Below the pieces are notes generated by a model. It was not told the origin of the DNA. It saw only the letters and a program-made list of their open reading frames with translations, and searched no databases. From contig VBLC01000060.1 of assembly GCA_005879315.1 (NCBI GenBank), positions 1 to 62,012 of the forward strand: a stretch of DNA of 62,012 nt. Reading direction: 5' to 3'. Shown piece after piece: positions 32,986 through 40,475 of this stretch (within the stretch, counting starts at the first letter, position 1; every line of letters begins with the position of its first letter). The stretch is from Deltaproteobacteria bacterium (GTDB taxonomy: Bacteria; Myxococcota; Myxococcia; Myxococcales; 40CM-4-68-19). A program made the position numbers and the translations under genes.

Positions 32986-34000
32986 TCTCGACGATCTCGT
33001 GCGGCGGCAGATGGAGAAGTCCCCGCCGCACCGCCACCAGCTCGCGCGCCAGCTCCACGGCCGTGGCAGGCCGATCGTCGGGACTCTTCGCCAGGAGCCG
33101 TTCGGTCAACGTGCACAAGGCAGGAGGCGCTCCGGGATTGATCCGCTGGAGGGCGGGCGGCTCGTTGCCGACGATCGCCTCGAGCAACTCCAGCTGATTG
33201 ACCTGGGCGAAAGCGGGGCGGCCGGCGATCAGCTCGTAGAGCGTCGTGCCCAAGGCGTAGAGATCGCTGCGGCGGTCGAGCTCCTCGCCGCGCGCCTGCT
33301 CGGGGGACATGAAGCGATAGGTTCCGACCACGCGGCCGTGGTCGGTGATCCGATCGTCGGCGAAGCGCTTGGCGAGCCCGAAGTCCACCAGGATGGCCCG
33401 GTGACCGGGAGTGACGAGGACGTTGGAGGGCTTGATGTCGCGGTGGAGCAGGCCGCGGGCGTGGATGAAGGCGAGGCCGTCGCAGACTTGCGCGAGCGCC
33501 TCGCAGAGGGCGGCGAGGCGGAGCGGCTGGTTCTGCTCGACCTGCTCCTCTTCGCTGAGCAAGGCGTCGACGCTGGTCTCGAGCGTGAGCCGGCGCGCCC
33601 GGGCCGCGGCGAGCAGCGCGCCGGAGTCGGGCTCGGCGAAGAGGACGTCGAGGTCGACGCCCTCGGGCGCGTCCGATTCCGGCCCCGGCTCGAGCGGCTG
33701 CTCGGCGGCGACCGTCAGCCATTCGCGCAGCGCCAGGCCGTCGACGAATTCCATCGAGAGCCAGGGGATGGCGTCCTCCTCGCCGGCATCGAGGACGCGG
33801 ACGATGTTGGGATGGTGCAGGTTGCGGAGGGCGCCGAACTCGCGCTGCAGGCGGCGGGTCGCGGCAGGGTCGGTGCCCGGAGGGAGCATCTTCAGGGCGA
33901 CGGTGACGCCGGTCCTGGTGTCGAGCGCGCGGAAGACCGCCCCCAGGCCGCCGCGGCCGACCTGGCGCTCGAGTCGAAATGGACCGAACCAACCTCGCAT
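32972..34000 (-). CDS. Soluble Hanks-type Ser/Thr protein kinase with hinge insertion
   Basis: A 342-residue kinase. The Gly loop GRGGLGAVF (15-23), ATP lysine K37 in VALKMLP, catalytic loop HRDIKPSN (186-193), metal-binding D206 in VDFGLAK and the GTYRFMSPEQA activation segment are all intact. Residues about 96-160 are an acidic insertion, rich in Glu and Asp, just after the hinge where most kinases have a short loop. There is no transmembrane segment or sensor domain, so it is probably cytoplasmic and partner-controlled. The start is ATG at 34000. Confidence 0.9.
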   Translation of the reverse strand: MRGWFGPFRLERQVGRGGLGAVFRALDTRTGVTVALKMLPPGTDPAATRRLQREFGALRNLHHPNIVRVLDAGEEDAIPWLSMEFVDGLALREWLTVAAEQPLEPGPESDAPEGVDLDVLFAEPDSGALLAAARARRLTLETSVDALLSEEEQVEQNQPLRLAALCEALAQVCDGLAFIHARGLLHRDIKPSNVLVTPGHRAILVDFGLAKRFADDRITDHGRVVGTYRFMSPEQARGEELDRRSDLYALGTTLYELIAGRPAFAQVNQLELLEAIVGNEPPALQRINPGAPPALCTLTERLLAKSPDDRPATAVELARELVAVRRGLLHLPPHEIVEISAR

Positions 34001-34066
34001 CGGGGCAACAGTAGCCCAGCAGGAGGGCTGTGCCGAAATGTCAGACTGCAGGTCTACGATGGCAAG

Positions 34067-34495
34067 ATGGAAAACCAAAAACCGGGCCCGGGCCCGGGCT
34101 CGTACTCGGTCGCGGGAACGGGGACGCCAACGGGCGCGGAACAGATTCTGTTCGACCATGAAAAACTCGAGGTCTATGTGGTTGCGCGCGAATTCCTCGA
34201 AATGACGTACCCATTCCTTCGACGGAAGATGTCGCGCTCGCTTCGAGAGCAATTCGAAAGGGCGTCCTTGAGCATCGTCGCGAACATTGCGGAAGGCGCT
34301 GGCAAAACTTCCCGAGCAGACAAACAACGCCTCTATGAAATCGGCCGTGGCAGCACGACCGAAACCGCGGCCCTTCTCGATGCCATGCGCAGCCGCGAAG
34401 CCATCGCGGTGGAGGAATACCAGCGAGCGCGGTCGCTGCTCATCCGCGTGAAACAGATGCTCAGCCGCCTGTCCGGACCGCCGCGTAGCACTTGA
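34067..34495 (+). CDS. Four-helix-bundle protein (23S rRNA intervening-sequence / S23 family)
   Basis: A 142-residue protein. From about residue 27 it reads FDHEKLEVYVVAREFLEM, then REQFERASLSIVANIAEGAGK and helices ending RVKQMLSRL. This is the S23/IVP four-helix-bundle family, found as an ORF in intervening sequences of 23S rRNA and as orphan genes. Here the gene is orphan, with no rRNA nearby. The first 25 residues (ENQKPGPGPGSYS...) are translated inverted repeat, so the true start may differ, although no better in-frame start was seen. Avd proteins of diversity-generating retroelements share the fold, but no reverse transcriptase is present. Confidence 0.82.
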   Translation: MENQKPGPGPGSYSVAGTGTPTGAEQILFDHEKLEVYVVAREFLEMTYPFLRRKMSRSLREQFERASLSIVANIAEGAGKTSRADKQRLYEIGRGSTTETAALLDAMRSREAIAVEEYQRARSLLIRVKQMLSRLSGPPRST

Positions 34496-34566
34496 GTCGG
34501 CCGCACCCGTCGGCGTCCACGTACCCGTGAACGTCGGCGAACCCGGGCCCGGGCCCGGCTTTTGGT
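34074..34566. mobile_element. Inverted-repeat-bounded element carrying the four-helix-bundle gene
   Basis: Imperfect inverted repeats of about 66 bp lie at 34074-34139 and 34501-34566. Their outer core ACCAAAA-(A/G)-CCGGGCCCGGG... is almost identical. Their inner part (GGGACGCCAACGGGCGCGG against GTGGACGCCGACGGGTGCGG) matches at most positions. The heptamer GGTCTAC occurs outside both ends (34051-34057 and 34564-34570) in direct orientation, which could be an old target duplication. No transposase is present; movement would need help in trans. The unit lies between a kinase gene and uppS. Confidence 0.6.
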
Positions 34567-34579
34567 CTACATTGCAGGA

Positions 34580-35338
34580 GTGCCGCGCATCGCGAGAGAC
34601 CTCCAGGCCCTCAAGGCCGAAGTCCTCCAGCGGCCCCTCCCCCGCCACGTCGGCATCATCATGGACGGCAACGGCCGCTGGGCGGCGCAGCGCGGGCTGC
34701 CGCGGATCGAGGGCCACCGCAAAGGCTCCGACTCGGTCAGCGAAGTGACCCGCGCCGCGCGCCGGCTCGGCCTGCCGGCGCTGACTCTCTACGCGTTCTC
34801 CGCGCAGAACTGGGAGCGCCCGCCCGACGAGGTCGAAGGCCTGATGGACCTCCTCCGCGAATATCTCTTCAAGGAGCGCGCCGAGATCATGGACAACGAC
34901 ATCCGGCTGCACGCCATCGGCGACCTCGACCGCCTGCCCGCCCGGGTCCGCGAGCCCCTCGACGAGCTCCGCCGCGACAGCGCCGGCAACTTGAAAATGA
35001 TTCTCACTCTCGCTCTCAGTTACGGCGGCCGCGAGGAGATCATCGCCATGGTCCGCAAAGTGGCCGAGGACAAGCTGCGCCCCGAGCAGATCGACGCCAA
35101 GGCCGTCGAGGACCGCCTCTGGACCGCGGGCCTCCCGCCGCTGGAATTGGTCGTGCGCACCAGCGGCGAGGTGCGCGTCTCCAACTTCCTTCTCTGGCAG
35201 CTCGCCTACGCCGAGATCCACCTCAGCGAGACCCTCTGGCCCGACTTCGGCGAGCTCGATCTGCTGCTCGCGCTGGAGGACTTCCAGCGCCGCGAGCGTC
35301 GCTTCGGCAAGACCAGTGCGCAGCTGCGCCGCTCCTGA
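34580..35338 (+). CDS. uppS: Undecaprenyl diphosphate synthase
   Basis: A 252-residue cis-prenyltransferase building the C55 carrier lipid for peptidoglycan and O-antigen synthesis. GIIMDGNGRWA with catalytic Asp29, EGHRKGSDSV, YAFSAQNWERP and the C-terminal RTSGEVRVSNFLLWQLAYAE are diagnostic. The start is uncertain: GTG at 34580 fits the usual N-terminal length, but its AGGA lies directly against it. TTG at 34562 is in frame but falls inside the inverted repeat of the preceding element. That element appears to have displaced the native upstream region. cdsA starts 4 bp after its stop. Confidence 0.94.
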   Translation: MPRIARDLQALKAEVLQRPLPRHVGIIMDGNGRWAAQRGLPRIEGHRKGSDSVSEVTRAARRLGLPALTLYAFSAQNWERPPDEVEGLMDLLREYLFKERAEIMDNDIRLHAIGDLDRLPARVREPLDELRRDSAGNLKMILTLALSYGGREEIIAMVRKVAEDKLRPEQIDAKAVEDRLWTAGLPPLELVVRTSGEVRVSNFLLWQLAYAEIHLSETLWPDFGELDLLLALEDFQRRERRFGKTSAQLRRS

Positions 35339-35342
35339 AAAG

Positions 35343-36236
35343 ATGACCGGCGACAAGCGCAACCTGGCTGTCCGTGTCGCCACTTCGCTCGTGCTCTTGC
35401 CGCTCGTGCTCTGGCTGATCTGGCAGGGTGGCATCTGGTTCGCCCTGCTCCTCTCCGTGGCCGCGGCCGTCTGCGCGCTCGAGCTCAACCTCCTCCCCTC
35501 GAATCTGCCTGTCGCCCTCGACGGACCCAAGAAGTCGCGCTCCGCCGTCGTAGAGGAGATCGAGGAGCTCGAGCTGGAGAGCGCGGTCATCACCGGCGCC
35601 GGCATCGTCTCGGTCGGCGGCGCCTTCCTCATCCCGCTGCTCGGCGAGATCGAGCTCGGCTTCGTCTCCAGCGAGGCCGTCCTCACGGCGGTGCTGATCA
35701 TCGCCTTCGTCGACTCGCTCTTCTTCGAGGAGCAGCTGGCGCGAAGCCCGCAGCGCGTCGGCCTCGCGGTGCTCGGCGTGATCTATCCCGGCCTGCTCCT
35801 CGCTGCGCTGGTGCGGCTGCGGCAGCTCGACCGCGGTGAGTGGTGGATCATCTTCGCCATCACCGTCACCTGGCTCAACGACACCGGCGCATACTTCGCC
35901 GGCCGCGCTTTCGGCAGGCGCAAGCTCTTTCCCCGCATCTCGCCGAGCAAGACCTGGGAGGGAGCGATCGGGGGAGCGGCCGGTTCCATCCTCGGCGCGC
36001 TGGTCGTGCAACACTTCTGGCTCCCGGCCCTTCCCGCTTGGGGCGCTGCAGCGATCGGCGCCGGCGCCGCCGTGCTCGGCCCGCTCGGCGATCTCTCGGA
36101 ATCGATGCTCAAGCGCGCTTTCGGCCGCAAGGACAGCGGCCGGCTGTTGCCCGGCCACGGCGGCCTTCTCGACCGCGTCGACTCGCTCCTCTTCAACGCC
36201 CCCTTTGTCCTCTTCTGTGCACGCCTCTTCCTCTGA
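35343..36236 (+). CDS. cdsA: Phosphatidate cytidylyltransferase
   Basis: A 297-residue membrane enzyme making CDP-diacylglycerol from phosphatidate and CTP. The C-terminal signature SMLKRAFGRKDSGRLLPGHGG matches the family pattern SxxKRxxxxKDxxxxxPGHGG. NDTGAYFAGRAFGRRKL and SPSKTWEGAIGG precede it. Several hydrophobic helices fill the first 170 residues, with an unusual charged loop (KKSRSAVVEEIEELELES) after the second. It sits in the common order uppS-cdsA-rseP, although dxr, often found here, is missing. Confidence 0.95.
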   Translation: MTGDKRNLAVRVATSLVLLPLVLWLIWQGGIWFALLLSVAAAVCALELNLLPSNLPVALDGPKKSRSAVVEEIEELELESAVITGAGIVSVGGAFLIPLLGEIELGFVSSEAVLTAVLIIAFVDSLFFEEQLARSPQRVGLAVLGVIYPGLLLAALVRLRQLDRGEWWIIFAITVTWLNDTGAYFAGRAFGRRKLFPRISPSKTWEGAIGGAAGSILGALVVQHFWLPALPAWGAAAIGAGAAVLGPLGDLSESMLKRAFGRKDSGRLLPGHGGLLDRVDSLLFNAPFVLFCARLFL

Positions 36237-36280
36237 AGCTGCTGGCGCTGGCTGCCGTGCGCATTTAGACTGCCGCGCTC

Positions 36281-37921
36281 ATGGGTTCAGTCGCGTTCAC
36301 GCTCGTCTCCTTCGCGGTGGTCATCACCGTGGTGGTCTTCTTCCACGAGCTCGGCCACCTGCTCGTCGGCAAGAAGCTGGGTGTCAAGGCGATCCGCTTT
36401 TCCATCGGCTTCGGCCCGCGCCTCTTCGGCTTCACCTGGGGCGACACGGAATATCGCGTCAGCGCGCTGCCGCTGGGCGGATACGTCAAGTTCGCCGGAG
36501 ACAACCCTTACGAAGAGGTCGCCCCCGAGGACCGCGGCCGCGCCTTCCTCGAACAGCCGCCCTGGAAGAAAGGCCTGATCGCTTTCGCCGGGCCCGCCGC
36601 GAATTTCGTGCTCGCGGTGGTGCTCTACTTCATCGTCTTCGCTGCGCCCCACCAGGAGCTGGCCGCGCAGGTCGGCTACGTCAAGCCGCAGTCGCCTGCC
36701 GCAGCGGCGGGCCTGCGCTACGGCGACAGGATCGTCGCCATCGACGGCGAGCCGGTCGACGGTTGGAGCTCGCTGCAAGAGAAGATCCGCGCCAAGGCGG
36801 GCGAGCCGCTGCAGATGACGGTGCTGCGCGCGGGCCGCACCGAGACCTTGCGCATCGTCCCCGCGGTCCACGAGGAGACCAATCCCATCGAGACGGTGCG
36901 GCACGGCCGCATCGGCATCTCCGCCGTGCCGCGCACAGCCGAAGTGACCGTCGTCTCGCCCGACTCGCCGGCCGGACGAGCGGGGATGAAGACCTTCGAC
37001 AAAGTGGTGCGGCTGGAGGGCGAGCCCATCTCCAACTGGGAGCAGCTCGCCGACAAGCTCGCGCAGCGCGACGGCCCGGTTCAGCTCGAAGCGCTTCGGC
37101 CCAAGCCGGTGGCGGCGCCGGGCGCGACGCTCTGGGTGGACCAGCCGACGCAATTCTCGCTGCCCGCTCCGCCGCAGCCGGGCGAGTACGGCCTCGAGGC
37201 GAGCGACCTGACCATTTTCGTGGTGCAACCCGGCTCAGCCGCCGAAGAGGCCGGGCTCAAGCGCGCTGACCGCGTGCTCAGGGTCGGCGGCGTCGTCGCC
37301 CTCTCCTGGACCGATGAGGTCGACGCCGCCCTCAAGGCCGCCGGCACCTCGCCCGTGCAGATGGTGGTCCGCCGCGAAGGCCGCGAGCTCGCCCTCACCG
37401 TGCGGCAGCATCTGCGGGAGGAGCACGACGATGCCGGCGTGCTCGTCAAAGTCCCCGACCTCGGCGCGCTCCCCGACGTGAACAGCTTCGGCGACGCGGA
37501 GCGCATCTGGGTCCGCTACGGGGTCGCCGATGCGGCCCGCCGCGCGGTCGTCGGCACGGCGGGCTTCGTCCGCGCGCAGGCCCTCGGCATCGCGCGCATC
37601 GTCACCGGGCGCATCTCCAGCAAGGCCATCGGCGGCCCGCTGATGATCGCTGACGTCGCGCGCAAGGCGGCCGAGCAGGGGTGGCGCGACCTGATCGTCA
37701 CCATGGGCGCCATCAGCGTCGTCCTGGGGCTGATGAACCTGCTGCCGGTCCCGGTGCTCGACGGCTTTCATGTCCTCTCCGCCGCCATCGAGGGCGTGCG
37801 GCGGCGGCCGCTCTCGCTGCGCTTCCGCGAGGTGGCGAATCTCGTCGGCATCGCCATGCTCATCGCGCTGATGCTCTTCGCCTTCCGCAACGACGCCCTG
37901 CGCTGGAAGTGGTTCGAGTAG
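36281..37921 (+). CDS. rseP: Site-2 intramembrane metalloprotease RseP with three PDZ-like domains
   Basis: A 546-residue protease cleaving anti-sigma factors and signal-peptide remnants within the membrane. The zinc motif HELGH (H22, E23, H26) is in helix 1, and NLLPVPVLDG with its conserved Asp lies in the C-terminal helices. Between them are three PDZ-like repeats, each with a G-L/M-hydrophobic-x-D core: about 128-198 (AAGLRYGDRIVAIDG), 216-272 (RAGMKTFDKVVRLEG) and 310-375 (EAGLKRADRVLRVGG). E. coli RseP has two and most homologues one or two. The TAG stop shares one base with the tsaB GTG. Confidence 0.93.
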   Translation: MGSVAFTLVSFAVVITVVVFFHELGHLLVGKKLGVKAIRFSIGFGPRLFGFTWGDTEYRVSALPLGGYVKFAGDNPYEEVAPEDRGRAFLEQPPWKKGLIAFAGPAANFVLAVVLYFIVFAAPHQELAAQVGYVKPQSPAAAAGLRYGDRIVAIDGEPVDGWSSLQEKIRAKAGEPLQMTVLRAGRTETLRIVPAVHEETNPIETVRHGRIGISAVPRTAEVTVVSPDSPAGRAGMKTFDKVVRLEGEPISNWEQLADKLAQRDGPVQLEALRPKPVAAPGATLWVDQPTQFSLPAPPQPGEYGLEASDLTIFVVQPGSAAEEAGLKRADRVLRVGGVVALSWTDEVDAALKAAGTSPVQMVVRREGRELALTVRQHLREEHDDAGVLVKVPDLGALPDVNSFGDAERIWVRYGVADAARRAVVGTAGFVRAQALGIARIVTGRISSKAIGGPLMIADVARKAAEQGWRDLIVTMGAISVVLGLMNLLPVPVLDGFHVLSAAIEGVRRRPLSLRFREVANLVGIAMLIALMLFAFRNDALRWKWFE

Positions 37922-38532
37922 TGCGGCTCGTCGCGCTCGACACTTCATCGCCCATTCTCTCTTGCGCCCTGGTCGAGGACGACCGCATCCTCGCCGAGGC
38001 GCAACATCATCCGCCCGCGAAGGCGGGCGATCTTCTTCCCCAGGCGTTGCTCGACATCTGCGGGGGCAGCTTCGAAGGCGTGCAGGGGATCGCCGTCGGA
38101 ATCGGCCCGGGCTCCTTCACCGGCCTGCGCGTCGGGCTCGCCTGCGCCAAGTCGCTGGCGTATGCGCTGAAGATTCCCCTCGCGGGCGCCTCGAGCCTGC
38201 GCGCGATGGCGGGGCCGGGCCTGGTCTGCGCGGCTCTCGAGGCCCGCAAAGGCGAGCTGTTCATCGCCCTCTACCGCGAGCGCGCGGAGGTGTGGCCGGA
38301 GCAGGTGATTCGCGCTGCCGACCTGCCGGGGAAGCTGCGCGCGCTGGGCGAACCGGTCGCGGTCGCCGAGCCGCCGCCTCGCGCGGCGGAGATCGCGCGA
38401 CTCTGTCTGCCCAGGCTCGCCGGCGCCTCTTTCGATGCGGAGGCTTGCTTCGCGCTTGCGCCCAATTATCTCCAGCCCAGCACGGCCGAAGTGGCGTTGG
38501 CAGAAGGCCGCGTGGGAGGGCTGCCGCGATGA
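37921..38532 (+). CDS. tsaB: tRNA threonylcarbamoyladenosine biosynthesis protein TsaB
   Basis: A 203-residue ASKHA-fold protein, the scaffold that works with TsaD and TsaE to make t6A37 in ANN-decoding tRNAs. LVALDTSSPILSCALVEDD at the N-terminus and VGIGPGSFTGLRVGLACAKSLA are the family motifs. EARKGELFIALY follows. GTG at 37921 is the start, sharing its G with the rseP stop codon. The final codons overlap the next gene as ATGA. Confidence 0.92.
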   Translation: MRLVALDTSSPILSCALVEDDRILAEAQHHPPAKAGDLLPQALLDICGGSFEGVQGIAVGIGPGSFTGLRVGLACAKSLAYALKIPLAGASSLRAMAGPGLVCAALEARKGELFIALYRERAEVWPEQVIRAADLPGKLRALGEPVAVAEPPPRAAEIARLCLPRLAGASFDAEACFALAPNYLQPSTAEVALAEGRVGGLPR

Positions 38533-39305
38533 ATCTCCTTTTCGCCTTTCTCCTCGCCGCTCCCACGCAGCTCGCCTTCCTCACCCAGCCCGGCCAGACA
38601 GGCACCGGCGTCTGCTCCCCGAAAGTGACCGTCGAACTGGAGGACGCAGGCGGCGCGACGGCCATGGCTCCCGCGCCGGTTGCGCTGACCCTGACCGGGC
38701 CGGACGCGTTCTTCTCCGCCGCCGACTGCACCGGACCGATCATCGACCCGAACGGCGGGCTGATCATCCCGCGCGGGGGCAGCAACGCCAGCTTCTACTT
38801 CCTCCATCCGCACGTCGGTCCGCTGCCCTTGACGGTCAGCGGCGATCCATACGCGGCGGTCACGCAATCCTGGACGGTGGTTGCCGCCCCGGGCGTGGCC
38901 ATGGGCCTCACCTTCCTCGGCATCGGCTCGGTGAGCATCAAGCAAAGCGCCTGTTCCGAGGCATTGAGCTACGTCTTCCACGACATCAACGGTGCGCTCG
39001 TCACCGCGCCGCGGGCGCTCACGGTGATCTACTCGCCCGCCGACTACGTCGAATTCTACTCCGACGCTTCCTGTCGCAGCCGCCGCCTGCTCTCGGCCGA
39101 TCTGCCCGCCGGCTCCTCCGGCAGCCAGGTCTACGTCCGCGCCGGTCTGATCGGCGCTTACACCGTGCGGGCGGCCTCCCCGGGGCTCGAGCCGTCCACG
39201 GTGCAAGTGCTCATCAGCGGCGGGCCCCAGGGCTGCGCCTCGGCGCACGCCTTATGGCCGGCGCTCGCTCTTCTTCCGCTGCTCCGCCCGCGCAGATCAC
39301 GTTAG
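38529..39305 (+). CDS. Secreted protein with MYXO-CTERM-like tail
   Basis: A 258-residue exported protein of unknown function. The short N-terminal signal MNLLFAFLLAAPTQLAF leads to a beta-rich body with four well-spaced Cys (CSPK, DCTG, SACSE, ASCRSR) and Ig-like strands. The end GCASAHALWPALALLPLLRPRRSR shows the Gly-Cys, hydrophobic segment and Arg cluster of a MYXO-CTERM sorting tail, a signal thought to direct proteins to the outer surface in myxobacteria. It starts inside the tsaB stop and precedes asd by 12 bp. Confidence 0.72.
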   Translation: MNLLFAFLLAAPTQLAFLTQPGQTGTGVCSPKVTVELEDAGGATAMAPAPVALTLTGPDAFFSAADCTGPIIDPNGGLIIPRGGSNASFYFLHPHVGPLPLTVSGDPYAAVTQSWTVVAAPGVAMGLTFLGIGSVSIKQSACSEALSYVFHDINGALVTAPRALTVIYSPADYVEFYSDASCRSRRLLSADLPAGSSGSQVYVRAGLIGAYTVRAASPGLEPSTVQVLISGGPQGCASAHALWPALALLPLLRPRRSR

Positions 39306-39317
39306 AGTCTCTTGGTG

Positions 39318-40361
39318 ATGCGCAAATACAAGGTGGCGATCGCCGGCGCGACCGGCGTTGTCGGCCGCGAGATGATCAAGGTCCTCGAGGAGCGCGAGTT
39401 CCCCGTCTCCGAGCTCTTACCCCTCGCCTCCGAGCGGAGCGAAGGGCAGAAGCTCGAGTTCCAGGGCCGCGAGGTGGTCGTGCGCCGGCTCAAGCCGGAC
39501 TCCTTCGCCGGCGTGGACATCGCGCTCTTCTCGCCCGGCGCGTCGGTCTCGCGCGAGTTCGCGCCCCACGCGGCTCGCGCGGGAGCGGTGGTGATCGACA
39601 ACTCCAGCGCCTTCCGCATGGAGCAGGACGTGCCGCTGGTGGTCCCCGAGGTGAATGCCCACGCGGTGGCGCAGGCGCTCAATCGCCGGCGCATCATCGC
39701 CAACCCCAACTGCAGCACCATCCAGCTGGTGGTGGTGATGAAGCCGCTCCACGACGCCGCTGGCCTGGAGAGGGTGATCGTCTCGACTTATCAGTCCGTC
39801 TCCGGCGCCGGCCAGAAAGGGATCGACGAGCTGGAGTCGCAGTCGCGCGCGCTCTTCAGCCTGGGCGAGATCGCGCCCAGCAAGTTCCCCCATCGCATCG
39901 CTTTCAACCTGCTCCCGGAGATCGGAGGGGCGCGCGACGACGGCTACACCGAGGAGGAGATGAAGATGGTCAACGAGAGCCGGAAAATCCTCGGGCTCCC
40001 GCAGCTGGCCGTGTCAGCCACCTGCGTGCGCGTGCCGGTCTTCTACTGCCACTCCGAGGCGGCCCACCTCTTCTTCAAGGAGCCGCTCAGCCCCGATCAG
40101 GCGCGCGAGATTCTCCGCAAGGCGCCGGGCGTGAAGGTGATCGACGACCTCAAGGAGCACGTCTATCCCATGCCGGTCCTCGGCGCGGGCGACGACGACA
40201 CGCTCGTCGGCCGCATCCGCAAAGACCTCACCGCGCCGAACGGTCTCGCGCTCTTCATCGTCTCCGACAACCTGCGGAAGGGCGCGGCGACGAATGCCGT
40301 GCAGATCGCCGAGCTGCTCGTTCGCGATCACGCCGCCGCGCTGCGAAGCGCTTCCGCCTGA
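39318..40361 (+). CDS. asd: Aspartate-semialdehyde dehydrogenase
   Basis: A 347-residue enzyme reducing aspartyl phosphate to aspartate semialdehyde, the branch point to lysine/DAP, methionine and threonine. VAIAGATGVVGREMIKVL is the NADP-binding loop. C132 in ANPNCSTIQ is the catalytic cysteine. STYQSVSGAGQKGIDEL and VRVPVFYCHSEAAH hold the substrate-binding residues. ATG 39318 is chosen over upstream TTG/GTG codons because the strand MRKYKVAIAG then begins correctly. Its product feeds hom (5.8-7.1 kb) and the pathway containing dapF (53.6 kb). Confidence 0.96.
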   Translation: MRKYKVAIAGATGVVGREMIKVLEEREFPVSELLPLASERSEGQKLEFQGREVVVRRLKPDSFAGVDIALFSPGASVSREFAPHAARAGAVVIDNSSAFRMEQDVPLVVPEVNAHAVAQALNRRRIIANPNCSTIQLVVVMKPLHDAAGLERVIVSTYQSVSGAGQKGIDELESQSRALFSLGEIAPSKFPHRIAFNLLPEIGGARDDGYTEEEMKMVNESRKILGLPQLAVSATCVRVPVFYCHSEAAHLFFKEPLSPDQAREILRKAPGVKVIDDLKEHVYPMPVLGAGDDDTLVGRIRKDLTAPNGLALFIVSDNLRKGAATNAVQIAELLVRDHAAALRSASA

Positions 40362-40475
40362 CAAAGTGTCACCGCCGGCGTGAACCTGGGCCGACATTTT
40401 GACAGCAGCGGCTCTCGGGCGCCGCAGGCGGGAAGCCTTTCCGCTGGCCTCTCTCTTGCTAAGGCCACGAGCGGG

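Noticed and set aside
34067-34566. Diversity-generating retroelement (Avd-like four-helix-bundle protein)
   Set aside because: No reverse transcriptase, template repeat or variable repeat is present in the neighbourhood.
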